From Pseudomonadota bacterium (lineage in GTDB: Bacteria; Desulfobacterota; Desulfobacteria; Desulfobacterales; Desulfobacteraceae), in contig JAHIVS010000346.1 of NCBI GenBank assembly GCA_018816605.1, positions 1-14,680 of the forward strand: DNA of 14,680 bases. Reading direction: 5' to 3'. The notes under the pieces are model-generated. The model saw only the letters and a list, made by a program, of their open reading frames with translations. It had not been told where the DNA came from and did no database searches. Shown here piece by piece: positions 5,454 to 13,962 of the stretch. Position numbers and translations under genes: made by a program. Every line of letters begins with the position of its first letter. Within the stretch, counting starts at the first letter, position 1.

Positions 5454-7187
5454 ATGCTGTTGAAACTCATTCTTCCATATTTTAAAAGACACTGGCTTAA
5501 AATATTAGCAGGCCTTCTGTGCATGATTCTGGTGGATGGCGCCCAGCTCATCGTTCCACAGGTCATTAAAACGGCCGTGGACAACCTTTCAACCGCCCAC
5601 CTGGACCGATATCTCTTGGTCCGGCAATGTCTGTTCATTGTGGGGTTGGGACTTGGGATGGCAATTTTACGCTACGGATGGCGGATTCTGCTCATGGGCA
5701 GTGCCCGGGATGTGGAAAAAGGACTTCGGGATGACCTTTTTCGCCATGTTCTGGAACTGGATATGGCCTTTTTTGACCGGACACAAACAGGGGATATCAT
5801 GACCCATGCCACCTCTGACATCACCCATGTGCGCATGGCCTTCGGGTTCGGACTCATGGTTCTGGTGGATACCTTCCTTTTGGGAGGAATCACCATCGCT
5901 ATCATGATCTGGACAGATCCGAAACTGACAGCCCTGGCCATGATTCCCATGCCGTTTCTGGTATGGTTCACCAAGCGTTTGGGCCAGAAAATGCACACCT
6001 TTCACCGAACCGCACAGGAATCTTTTTCACAGCTCACGGAACAGATCCGGGAAAGTTTTTTCGGTATCCGGGTCATCAAGGTGTTTAACTTTGAACAAAC
6101 CATTGGCCAAAAAATTAACCAGTCCGCAACAGATTATTTTTGGAAAAACCTGAAACGGTCCTTTGTCAGCGCCATGCTTCGCCCTCTGCTGGCCCTGTTT
6201 TTTAATCTTTCCACCTTAATCATTGTCTTCTACGGCGGATTTCTGGTCATGGAACAGCGTCTGACCCCCGGGGAGCTGGTTGCTTTTCTGCAATACATGG
6301 GTGTGCTGGCCTGGCCGATCATTGCCATCGGCTGGATGACCAATCTCTTCCAGCGGGGGATGGCCTCCCTGAAACGACTCAATAAATTGCTGGGCGAAAT
6401 CCCCTCTGTCCGCTCTCCTGGCCTGCCGGCCCTTCTCCCAACCCCTGCAGGCAGAATCCGCTTTGACCGGGCCGGGTTTTCCCATGACCCCCAGACCCCT
6501 GTGCTGTCAGACATCACCATGGATATTCTTCCGGGAACCCGGGTGGGAATAACAGGGCCGCCGGGCAGCGGAAAAACCTCCCTTGTCCAGCTGATACCAA
6601 GGCTCTACAATCTTGATGCAGGACAATTGTTCATCGATGACCACGAGATCTCCAGCCTTGACCCGGATCTGTTGCGATCCCATATCGCGTTCATGCCCCA
6701 GGAATCCTTTCTTTTTTCAGGAACCCTGAAAGAGAACATCCTCATGGGAAGAACCATTGAACCGGAAAAACTGGCCAGAATCATCCAGGCCTGCGACCTC
6801 ACCGCCACCATCGATGCCATGCCCCAGGGACTTGAAACCCTTGTGGGAGAAAGGGGCGTTACCCTTTCCGGCGGACAGAAACAACGGGTGGCCATGGCCC
6901 GCACCCTGATCACTGACAAACAGATCCTTATTTTGGATGATCCCATCAGCCAGCTGGATACCCAGACTGCCCACACCATACTTGAACAACTCAAGTGCAT
7001 AAATCCCAACGCAACCGTTATCATCGTCTCCCATCGGCTTTCCGCCCTTGCTGCCTGCGATCGGATCTATATTCTGGACAAGGGGGGCATTGCTGCCCAG
7101 GGCCGCCACGAAGACCTGATCGGCACCAATAAATTTTATACGGACTCCTTTCACGTCCAGCAATTTGAGGAGGCCCATGGCAGCTAA
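5454..7187 (+). CDS. ABC half-exporter, degenerate-site subunit (MdlA/TM287-like)
   Basis: This 577-residue type IV ABC exporter half has a six-helix membrane domain (about 1-300) and a nucleotide-binding domain (about 333-577). Visible motifs are Walker A GPPGSGKT (368-375), Q-loop Gln416, signature LSGGQ (471-475), Walker B ILILD (491-495), D-loop SQLD and His527. The residue after Walker B, normally the catalytic Glu, is Asp496 (DDP), as in the non-catalytic subunits of heterodimeric exporters such as MdlA and TM287. It thus pairs with the next gene product to export a lipid, drug or peptide; the substrate is unknown. Start choice is uncertain: AAGGGG (5448-5453) touches the ATG at 5454, whereas an in-frame TTG at 5460 is 6 bases away and would give MKLILPYF. 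The gene overlaps its partner by 11 bases. Confidence 0.93.
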   Translation: MLLKLILPYFKRHWLKILAGLLCMILVDGAQLIVPQVIKTAVDNLSTAHLDRYLLVRQCLFIVGLGLGMAILRYGWRILLMGSARDVEKGLRDDLFRHVLELDMAFFDRTQTGDIMTHATSDITHVRMAFGFGLMVLVDTFLLGGITIAIMIWTDPKLTALAMIPMPFLVWFTKRLGQKMHTFHRTAQESFSQLTEQIRESFFGIRVIKVFNFEQTIGQKINQSATDYFWKNLKRSFVSAMLRPLLALFFNLSTLIIVFYGGFLVMEQRLTPGELVAFLQYMGVLAWPIIAIGWMTNLFQRGMASLKRLNKLLGEIPSVRSPGLPALLPTPAGRIRFDRAGFSHDPQTPVLSDITMDILPGTRVGITGPPGSGKTSLVQLIPRLYNLDAGQLFIDDHEISSLDPDLLRSHIAFMPQESFLFSGTLKENILMGRTIEPEKLARIIQACDLTATIDAMPQGLETLVGERGVTLSGGQKQRVAMARTLITDKQILILDDPISQLDTQTAHTILEQLKCINPNATVIIVSHRLSALAACDRIYILDKGGIAAQGRHEDLIGTNKFYTDSFHVQQFEEAHGS

Positions 7188-8985
7188 TCCCCCGGCCGCA
7201 ATTGCCACACAAGAAAGAGAGGTCCGCCTGGACAACAGGGTCCTTTTCAAGGCGCTCTGGCCCTTTATCCGGCCCTATGTCTGGATGCTGGGACTGACCA
7301 CCCTTCTAGTCTTTGTGGTTACCTTTTTTGAACTGCTCATGCCCATATTGACCCAAAAGGCCTTTGACGGTTTCATTCTGCCAACTGGCCCTGAAAGCTT
7401 TGCCAGCCTTGCAGGCATCAAAATCTCATCCTTTACAAATTTCTGCCTGATTTTTGCCGGCATCACCTGCACGGCCTTTGTTATCGATTTTTGCCAGAGC
7501 CTTTTTATGGAGTACACGGGCCAGAAAATCATACTCGGCCTGCGGTGCGCACTGTTTGCCCATATGACCGGGCTGCCGGTCTCCTATTATGATAAAAATT
7601 CCAGCGGAAGGCTGGTCTCCCGGGTGGCGGGGGATATTGAAAACATGAACGAAATGTTCACCTCTGTCCTGGTCTTTATATTTAAAGACCTGGTGCTCAT
7701 GACAGGCATCCTCGGGGTCATGTTTTTTATAAATGCCCGGATGGCCCTAACCCTTTTCCTGGTCGTCCCTCTGATTATCGCCAGCGTCCTGGTCTTTTCA
7801 AAGATTTTAAGAAATGCCTTCAGGACCATTCGTCAGAAAATTGCTGAAATCAACCATAGTTTTTCCGAAGGCATCATTGGAATCAAGATCATCCAGACCA
7901 TCCCAAGCAAAAAGCCGTTTATGAAACGCTTTGCCCGGCTGAACCAGGAACATTTTTCAGCGGCCATGTTCCAGATCAGAATTTTTGCCCTTTTCATGCC
8001 CTTTATCGGATTTTTAGGGGTGGCCAGCATTGCCGTCATCCTCTGGACAGGTAGTTTTGCCATCATGGACCAGACCCTGAGTTTGGGAGAGCTGATCGCG
8101 TTCCTAAGCTATATGAAACTTTTCTTCAGACCCCTCCGGGACTTGTCGGAAAAATTCAATTTGCTCCAGAATGCCCTGTCCTCGGCCGAACGGATCATCC
8201 TGGTCCTGCAGCAGCCAAAGGCAAGGGAACGGGTTACCCGAACCCGCAATCCCCTTAAAACCATTGATCGCATAGAATTTGAAAGCATTGATTTTTCCTA
8301 CACCCCAAAAAAACCGGTACTTGAACAGATAAATTTTTCCCTTGGAAAGGGAAAATCCATTGGGATCGTAGGGCAGACAGGGTCTGGAAAAAGCTCTATC
8401 ATCAACCTTCTGACCGGGTTTTACCGTCCGGACGCAGGCAGGATACTGATCAACCACATTCCCCATGATTCAATGGACATCACGGACATCAGGAGCAGAA
8501 CCGCCCTGGTCATGCAGGACCCCTTTCTGTTTTCCGGAACCATACGGGAGAACATAACCCCCCGGGGAGAATCCCACAAGGACTGCCGTCTTGAAACTGC
8601 CCTGAAAAAAGCCGATTGCACCTTTTTATCTGAAAAATTTGCAGGACTGGACACCCTTATCCGGGAAGGGGGAGCCCCCCTTTCCAGCGGAGAAAAACAA
8701 TTGATCTGCATTGCCAGGGCCTTTGCCTTTGACCCGGATCTGATCATTTTTGATGAGGCCACCTCCTACATGGATTCCCAGTCAGAACAGCGGGTCCATA
8801 AGGCCATGAAAAAACTCATGCAGGGCCGGCTGTCCATCATCATTGCCCACAGACTTTCCACCATACGGGACTGTGACCAGATCCTGCTGCTCCGGGAAGG
8901 AAAAATAAGGGAAAAAGGTTCCCACAGGGAACTGATAGATCTTAACGGGGAATACCATCACCTGCTGAAAAAAGAAATGATCTGA
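7177..8985 (+). CDS. ABC half-exporter, catalytic-site subunit (MdlB/TM288-like)
   Basis: The 602-residue product is the second half of a heterodimeric exporter: six membrane helices (about 30-320) and a nucleotide-binding domain (about 365-602). Motifs are Walker A GQTGSGKS (399-406), Gln447 of the Q-loop, Walker B LIIFDE with catalytic Glu527, and His558. Its signature is LSSGE (502-506), not LSGGQ. With the first subunit's Asp496 this gives one working ATP site (this Walker A/B with the partner's LSGGQ) and one degenerate site, the known asymmetric arrangement. ATG 7177 was chosen over TTG 7165 because GAGGAGG (7167-7173) lies just before it. That ATG lies 11 bases inside the end of the upstream gene, so the two proteins are probably made in a fixed ratio by translational coupling. 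The N terminus has a short polar, Ala/Pro-rich lead before the first helix. Confidence 0.94.
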   Translation: MAANPPAAIATQEREVRLDNRVLFKALWPFIRPYVWMLGLTTLLVFVVTFFELLMPILTQKAFDGFILPTGPESFASLAGIKISSFTNFCLIFAGITCTAFVIDFCQSLFMEYTGQKIILGLRCALFAHMTGLPVSYYDKNSSGRLVSRVAGDIENMNEMFTSVLVFIFKDLVLMTGILGVMFFINARMALTLFLVVPLIIASVLVFSKILRNAFRTIRQKIAEINHSFSEGIIGIKIIQTIPSKKPFMKRFARLNQEHFSAAMFQIRIFALFMPFIGFLGVASIAVILWTGSFAIMDQTLSLGELIAFLSYMKLFFRPLRDLSEKFNLLQNALSSAERIILVLQQPKARERVTRTRNPLKTIDRIEFESIDFSYTPKKPVLEQINFSLGKGKSIGIVGQTGSGKSSIINLLTGFYRPDAGRILINHIPHDSMDITDIRSRTALVMQDPFLFSGTIRENITPRGESHKDCRLETALKKADCTFLSEKFAGLDTLIREGGAPLSSGEKQLICIARAFAFDPDLIIFDEATSYMDSQSEQRVHKAMKKLMQGRLSIIIAHRLSTIRDCDQILLLREGKIREKGSHRELIDLNGEYHHLLKKEMI

Positions 8986-9000
8986 ACTGAACACGCATGA

Positions 9001-9056
9001 TTTTCAGGTTGATTTGTGGTCATCCCTATGGGAAAATGCCGACACGCACCTGAAAA
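9001..9056 (+). promoter_or_regulatory. Inverted repeat in the leader of the binding-protein/kinase operon
   Basis: TTTTCAGGT (9001-9009) and ACCTGAAAA (9048-9056) are perfect 9-bp inverted repeats 38 bases apart. Between them a smaller hairpin can form (GG-CAT-CCC with GGG-ATG-CC around a TAT loop, with bulges), and GTG/CAC pairs can join the two. The right arm runs into the Shine-Dalgarno AAGGAG (9055-9060) of the binding-protein gene, so an RNA stem would cover its first bases. The 81-base gap also holds a weak promoter-like pair, TTGATT (9009-9014) and GAAAAT (9032-9037), 17 bases apart. The repeat may be an operator or a translation-controlling hairpin. Confidence 0.45.
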
Positions 9057-9066
9057 GGAGATTTAT

Positions 9067-10695
9067 ATGAAGAACCCGGCTAAAAGCAAGGGGCGAATTG
9101 TCAACTTCACCGTCATTATGTTTTTATTGCCATTGGTGATGTCCATCCATGCCATTGCCGATGGCGCCAACACCCCTGCCCCCCGCCCGGGCGGAGAGAT
9201 TGTGGCAAGCCTCTATGCGACGCCGGCCCATCTCAACCCGGCCATTCAGTCCGGGCTGGCAACCTCATTTCCAGGGGTGCAGCTTTTTGCGGGGCTGATC
9301 CGATTTGATACACAATGGAATCCCCATCCCTACCTGGCAAAAAAATGGGAAATCGCTGCGGACGGATTATCCGTAACCCTGGACCTGGTCAAAGATGCGG
9401 TTTTCCACGATGGGAAACCCATCACCTCCGAGGATGTCGCATTTTCCATCATGACCGTAAAGACTTTGCACCCGTTCAGCTCCATGATGGCCCCGGTGGA
9501 ACGGGTGGACACCCCGGACCCCCACACCGTCATCCTCCGCATGGGCAAACCCCATCCGGCGGTTCTGTTGGCCATGTCACCTGCCCTCTTGCCCATTCTC
9601 CCCAAACATGTCTACAAACGCGTGGAAAATGTTAAAAACCATCCCGCCAACATGAACCCCATCGGTTCCGGCCCCTTTAAGTTAGAAGCCTTTGTCCCGG
9701 GAAAAGAGATTCTTCTTGTGAAAAACAATGCCTTTTTTATCAAGGGGCGCCCCTATCTGGATCGGATAAAAATTAAAATCATCCGCAATACCCTGGAAGA
9801 AGGTCTGGCAATGGAAACAGGAGATACCCACTTGATGGTGTGCTTCCAGGATTTAAATGAATTAAACCATTTGCGGAGCCTGGACCACCTGACGGTGGTC
9901 AAAAAAGCGTTCAAAGGCATCGGTCCCATATGCTGGCTGGCCTTTAATCTCCAGAAAAAACCCTTCAATGATATAAGGGTCAGGAAAGCCATCGCCTATG
10001 CCATTGACCGTAAATTTATTGTCGACACCATGTTCAAGGGGGAAACCCGCCTGGAGACCGGCCCGATTTCATCGGACAGCCCCTTTTATTCACCCAGGGT
10101 GAATCTGTATACCCAAGATTTTGAAAAAGCCAACCGCCTGCTGGATGAAGCCGGATATCCGCGGGATGCAATGGGGAAAAGGCTTTCCTTTCACATGACC
10201 TACCTGCCCGAAAGGGCGGGATACAACCGGAAACTTTCCGAATACCTGCGCCAACTCCTGCTGCAGAACCTGGGGGTGGAAACCATTATCGAACACCACG
10301 GGGCCTTGAACGACTGGATTCAAAAGGTCTCCAACTGGGAGTTTGATGTCACCCTGGACGATGTGTTCAACTGGGGGGACCCCATGATCGGGGTTCACCG
10401 GACCTATTTGAGCTCCAATATCCGCAAGGGCGTTATCTGGTCCAACACCCAAGGGTACCATAATCCGATGGTGGATGCCCTCATGGAAGAGGCCGGTTCA
10501 ACCCTTGACTTCAAAAAGCGGTATGGGCTTTATGAGAAATTTCAAAAAATCATCATGGACGAGCTGCCGGTTTATCCGATTTTTCAGCCGTTTTTTGCCC
10601 TGGCATATGATAAAAACCTTTCAGGGGTCAGTGAAAGCATCTGGGGGACGATGACACCCCTGGATACCCTATTCTGGAAACATGCCGCCCCATGA
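9067..10695 (+). CDS. Family-5 (peptide/nickel type) solute-binding protein, likely a sensory partner
   Basis: The 542-residue product begins with a Sec signal peptide: basic start, hydrophobic FTVIMFLLPLVMS, and probable cleavage after Ala-Ile-Ala31. There is no lipobox Cys, so it should be soluble in the periplasm. The mature part matches SBP_bac_5 proteins (DppA/OppA): GGEIVASL, the LAKKWE...LDLVKDAVFHDGKPITSEDVAFS region, GSGPFKLE, and FNDIRVRKAIAYAIDR. Such proteins bind peptides, opines, nickel chelates or sugars between two lobes. No permease or importer ATPase gene lies nearby. Instead its TGA overlaps the ATG of a hybrid kinase (ATGA), so it probably presents its ligand to that kinase's periplasmic domain, as TorT does for TorS. 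ATG 9067 was chosen over GTG 9016 because AAGGAG (9055-9060) is 6 bases away and the signal peptide starts there. Confidence 0.93.
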   Translation: MKNPAKSKGRIVNFTVIMFLLPLVMSIHAIADGANTPAPRPGGEIVASLYATPAHLNPAIQSGLATSFPGVQLFAGLIRFDTQWNPHPYLAKKWEIAADGLSVTLDLVKDAVFHDGKPITSEDVAFSIMTVKTLHPFSSMMAPVERVDTPDPHTVILRMGKPHPAVLLAMSPALLPILPKHVYKRVENVKNHPANMNPIGSGPFKLEAFVPGKEILLVKNNAFFIKGRPYLDRIKIKIIRNTLEEGLAMETGDTHLMVCFQDLNELNHLRSLDHLTVVKKAFKGIGPICWLAFNLQKKPFNDIRVRKAIAYAIDRKFIVDTMFKGETRLETGPISSDSPFYSPRVNLYTQDFEKANRLLDEAGYPRDAMGKRLSFHMTYLPERAGYNRKLSEYLRQLLLQNLGVETIIEHHGALNDWIQKVSNWEFDVTLDDVFNWGDPMIGVHRTYLSSNIRKGVIWSNTQGYHNPMVDALMEEAGSTLDFKKRYGLYEKFQKIIMDELPVYPIFQPFFALAYDKNLSGVSESIWGTMTPLDTLFWKHAAP

Positions 10696-13256
10696 AAGTA
10701 TTGGGCAGACATCTGGTCCCGGGCATTTCTCTGAAAGTCTCCCTGGGACTTGGCCTGATTGTCCTGGTGGCATTTGTTTCCAATGGCCTGGCCAAACACT
10801 ATTTTGACAAATCGGCGGCCAGGTTTCAAACAATCTCCACACAACAGCTCCCTTTGCTCATTGTTGCATCAGGACTGGCAAAAGAAGCTGAAGGGCTTAT
10901 CTCCAAAGGGTCTACCCTGGTGCTCACGGAAAACCCCCTTCTCCTTGAGTCCCTTTCCCATGATATTGAGCAGAACTTTAAAAAAATCCAAGACCTCATC
11001 GCTTTGCTGAAATCGGATGGGCTGCCGGAAGCAACTGATTTATCTACAAAAAGCCTTCATATTTATAAAAATTTCAAGGCGTTGGTAAAACTGATAGAAG
11101 CGCAAATTGAAGTTTACCAGCGGATTGTTCAATTGTCCCTTCACATGCGCCAGGTGTCAGAAGGACTCACGATGGGAGCCCAGGCAGACCTGACGGCCCA
11201 CTCCCACCGCATCCGGGAGTTGTTCATTCTCCTCTTCAGCCTTTTGCGGGAGGTGCCCAATATCCAGGACAGCCAGCGGCTTGAAGAATCCAGAAGCCAG
11301 ATCCTTGAATTAAAAGAAAAAATAGATGCGGTCCTGGGGGACAGCCGTCTTGATACCCCGTCCTTCAGGGCCCTCAGGGCGACCATGGAGCGCTACGGCT
11401 TAGGAGAAGAGGGGTTACTGGCCCTTGCCAAGACTCATCTCCAGGATAAATTAAAAATTCAGGACCGGCTGGTGCAAATAACCTTTTTGTCCAATGAACT
11501 GATCAAGCAGACTGAACTTGTGTTTTCAAATATTTCAACCGCCATCCAGGGCCAGAATCAAACCCTTACCCGGGAGATAGAATTGACCGGAAGACTGTTC
11601 TTCCTAATTCCCATTGTCATCGTTGCAAGCGCTGTTCTTATTTCATTGTTTATCCGCCGATCGGTCATCGGTCGCATCCTTTCCCTTGAGCAGAGTATGA
11701 AAACCCAGATCAGGGGGAACCCCATGCCCATTCTCGTTAAGGGAGAGGATGAAATTGCGAGCATGGCCCAATCGGTATCCTATTTTATCCAAAAGCGACA
11801 TGAATATGAACTCACCCTGCAGGATGCCAGGCGTGGGGCTGAACAGGCGAGTCAGGCCAAAAGCAAGTTCCTGGCCAACATGAGCCATGAACTGCGGACC
11901 CCGCTCAATATCATTCTGGGCTTTTCCCAGCTTTTGACCCGAAGCCAGACCCTTTCGGAACCTGAGCACGAATACATCGACACCATCCGTCAAAGCGGGG
12001 AGCACCTGCTCTCGCTGATCAATCAGGTGCTGGATCTTTCCACCATTGAAGCAGGACAGATCCGCCTTAACCCGAGCAGCTTTGATGTCCATCTCCTGCT
12101 GGGTGAGATCGAAGACATGTTCCGGCTAAAAAAGCTCAACAAACGTCTGGACCTGATTTTTGAAATAGATGACAGGGTTCCCCGGTTTATTGAGACAGAT
12201 CCTGTCCGGCTTCGGCAGGTTCTCATCAATCTGCTGAACAATGCCTTCAAGTTTACCGAAAAAGGCTGCATTACCCTGCGCCTGAAGGCGGGGGAAAAAA
12301 GCTTCTCCCCTGATCGGACAGACGCATTTCAACTGCTTTTTTTTGAAGTGGAAGATACCGGCGCCGGTATCTCTCCCGAAGAAATAACACAGATCTTTGT
12401 TGCCTTTGAACAAACCCAGCTGGGCCGGATGTCCAAGGAAGGCACAGGACTCGGACTGACCATAAGCTCCAGGTTTGTGGAACTCATGGGCGGGAAAATG
12501 AGCGTGGAAAGCCGGGCCAGCCAGGGATCGGTGTTCAGGTTTACCATCAAGGCGGCCCAGGCCTCAACAATTGCAGATATTGCTCTCCCTGGAAAGGTAA
12601 TCGGGATTGAAAAGGGGCAGCCGCAATACCGCATCATGGTCGTCGATAACAACCCTGCAAGCCGGTTGATACTCCTCAAATTCCTTGGGACATTCGGATT
12701 TGACCTCAAAGAAGCAACAGACGGAGAAAATGCCCTTGGCCTGTATCAAAAATGGCCTGCCCACCTGATTTTCATGGACATGCGGATGACTGGGATGGAT
12801 GGATACGAGGCCAGCAGACAAATAAAATCCGCAGACATTAACCGCCAGACAAAAATAATTGCCATCAGTGCAGACAGCCTGAACAATAAACAGGAGGCGG
12901 CCCTGGGAGCCGGATGTGACGACTATATTGCCAAACCTTTCACAGAGACCGACATTTACAATGCCATGGAAAAACACCTTGGGATACGATGGGTATATAA
13001 AACCCATGGAACTCCTGCTAAAGTGCCGGAAGACAAAGGATCGGATGACTGGCACCATTTAATGTCATCTGTGCCGGCATTTGTGAGAGATCGTCTGGAA
13101 GATGCTGTCATCCGGGCAGATATGGCGGCCATTGATTCAGTTATTTTAGAAATAAAGGATCATGCCCCCGGGCTTGCCGTAAAATTGCAGGAATGGACCC
13201 ATGATTTCGAATACGAACCTCTTTTGTCCCTGATAAAAGGGGTGGACAAGGAGTAA
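10692..13256 (+). CDS. TorS-like hybrid histidine kinase
   Basis: This 854-residue membrane kinase has helix 1 (about 12-34), a long all-helical periplasmic sensor (about 36-300) beginning ISTQQLPLLIVASGLAKEAEGLI, helix 2 (about 302-321) and HAMP (about 322-372). The kinase core follows: His399 in SHELRTP, N-box Asn516, DTGAG (555-559) and GTGLGL (584-589). The receiver domain (about 646-762) has phosphoacceptor Asp696, Ser726 and Lys748. The sensor resembles the helical bundle of TorS, which reads a periplasmic binding protein. The receiver has Asn653 where the second metal-binding Asp normally stands (VVDNN). The C terminus (about 785-854) is helical but shows no HPt histidine motif. The ATG overlaps the binding protein's stop and has no good Shine-Dalgarno site, indicating coupled translation. 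The response regulator follows 6 bases later. Confidence 0.94.
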   Translation: MKVLGRHLVPGISLKVSLGLGLIVLVAFVSNGLAKHYFDKSAARFQTISTQQLPLLIVASGLAKEAEGLISKGSTLVLTENPLLLESLSHDIEQNFKKIQDLIALLKSDGLPEATDLSTKSLHIYKNFKALVKLIEAQIEVYQRIVQLSLHMRQVSEGLTMGAQADLTAHSHRIRELFILLFSLLREVPNIQDSQRLEESRSQILELKEKIDAVLGDSRLDTPSFRALRATMERYGLGEEGLLALAKTHLQDKLKIQDRLVQITFLSNELIKQTELVFSNISTAIQGQNQTLTREIELTGRLFFLIPIVIVASAVLISLFIRRSVIGRILSLEQSMKTQIRGNPMPILVKGEDEIASMAQSVSYFIQKRHEYELTLQDARRGAEQASQAKSKFLANMSHELRTPLNIILGFSQLLTRSQTLSEPEHEYIDTIRQSGEHLLSLINQVLDLSTIEAGQIRLNPSSFDVHLLLGEIEDMFRLKKLNKRLDLIFEIDDRVPRFIETDPVRLRQVLINLLNNAFKFTEKGCITLRLKAGEKSFSPDRTDAFQLLFFEVEDTGAGISPEEITQIFVAFEQTQLGRMSKEGTGLGLTISSRFVELMGGKMSVESRASQGSVFRFTIKAAQASTIADIALPGKVIGIEKGQPQYRIMVVDNNPASRLILLKFLGTFGFDLKEATDGENALGLYQKWPAHLIFMDMRMTGMDGYEASRQIKSADINRQTKIIAISADSLNNKQEAALGAGCDDYIAKPFTETDIYNAMEKHLGIRWVYKTHGTPAKVPEDKGSDDWHHLMSSVPAFVRDRLEDAVIRADMAAIDSVILEIKDHAPGLAVKLQEWTHDFEYEPLLSLIKGVDKE

Positions 13257-13262
13257 GACCCT

Positions 13263-13871
13263 ATGCACAATCCAAAAGGAAATATCCTGGTCATTGACGA
13301 CAACAAGGAGAATCTTAGAATTCTGGCGGAAATTCTGGGGAGCGAAGGATATACGGTTCGCCCTGCCTTGAGCGGCCAGATCGCTTTAACGGCTGCCATA
13401 AAACAAATCCCAGACCTGATTTTGCTGGACATTATCATGCCGGATATGGACGGTTACCAGGTGTGTGAAGCACTAAAGGCAGACAAGTATATAAAAGAGA
13501 TTCCGGTAATTTTCATCAGCGCCCTGGGTGAAGTGACTGACACGGTAAAAGGGTTCTCGGCAGGAGGCGTGGACTATATCCGAAAGCCCTTTCACAGGGA
13601 AGAGCTGCTGGCGCGGGTTGAAACCCATATCAGTTTGTCTAGGCTTAAAAAAGACCTTAAAACCCGGAATGAAAAACTCCAACTCGCATTGGATGAAATA
13701 AAAACCCTAAGGGGGATTATACCCATCTGTGCCCATTGCAAAAAGATCCGGGATGACAAGGGTTATTGGGAACAAATCGAAACCTACCTCCATGAACATT
13801 CCCATGCCAAATTCAGCCATGGGATTTGTCCTGACTGCATCAAGACCCATTATCCGGATATCATCGCTTAG
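13263..13871 (+). CDS. Response regulator with receiver, coiled coil and C-terminal Cys4 module
   Basis: The 202-residue protein starts with a complete receiver domain (about 6-125): acidic pair Asp12-Asp13, phosphoacceptor Asp56 in LILLDIIMPDMDG, Ser86 and Lys108 before Pro. A predicted coiled coil (about 125-150, SRLKKDLKTRNEKLQLALDE) leads into a C-terminal module with Cys156-x2-Cys159 and Cys189-x2-Cys192 plus nearby His residues (PICAHCKKIRDDKGYW ... SHGICPDC). That module recurs at the ends of many deltaproteobacterial sensory proteins; metal binding is plausible but its role is unknown. There is no DNA-binding, GGDEF or EAL output. AAGGAG (13248-13253), partly in the kinase stop region, lies 9 bases before the ATG. 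It is the likely phosphorylation partner of the upstream kinase and probably acts by protein contact. Confidence 0.92.
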   Translation: MHNPKGNILVIDDNKENLRILAEILGSEGYTVRPALSGQIALTAAIKQIPDLILLDIIMPDMDGYQVCEALKADKYIKEIPVIFISALGEVTDTVKGFSAGGVDYIRKPFHREELLARVETHISLSRLKKDLKTRNEKLQLALDEIKTLRGIIPICAHCKKIRDDKGYWEQIETYLHEHSHAKFSHGICPDCIKTHYPDIIA

Positions 13872-13888
13872 AGTTTCATGGGGTTTTC

Positions 13889-13940
13889 TTTATTGCATTT
13901 TTTTTTCTGATAATGAAATATTGATAAAAAGCACAATAAA
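13889..13940. terminator. AT-rich inverted repeat between convergent genes
   Basis: TTTATTG (13889-13895) pairs with CAATAAA (13934-13940), and a run of T residues (13898-13906) can pair further with AAAAA (13926-13930) after a small internal loop. It lies in the 91-base gap between the response regulator and the convergent GGDEF gene, where transcription from both sides should stop. The stem is AT-rich, so it is weaker than the other terminators here. Both outer flanks carry suitable runs (TTTTC on the left, AAAAAA on the right, which reads as T on the minus strand). Confidence 0.4.
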
Positions 13941-13962
13941 AAAGCAGCCTGTCCTAGTGGAT

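Noticed and set aside
9016..9066. Upstream GTG start giving the binding protein 17 more residues
   Set aside because: It would put polar residues before the signal peptide and overlaps the leader hairpin, whereas the ATG at 9067 has a near-perfect ribosome-binding site.
13020..13256. HPt domain at the C terminus of the hybrid kinase
   Set aside because: The region is helical but lacks the HPt pattern around a phosphorylatable His; the few His residues present are not in a suitable motif.
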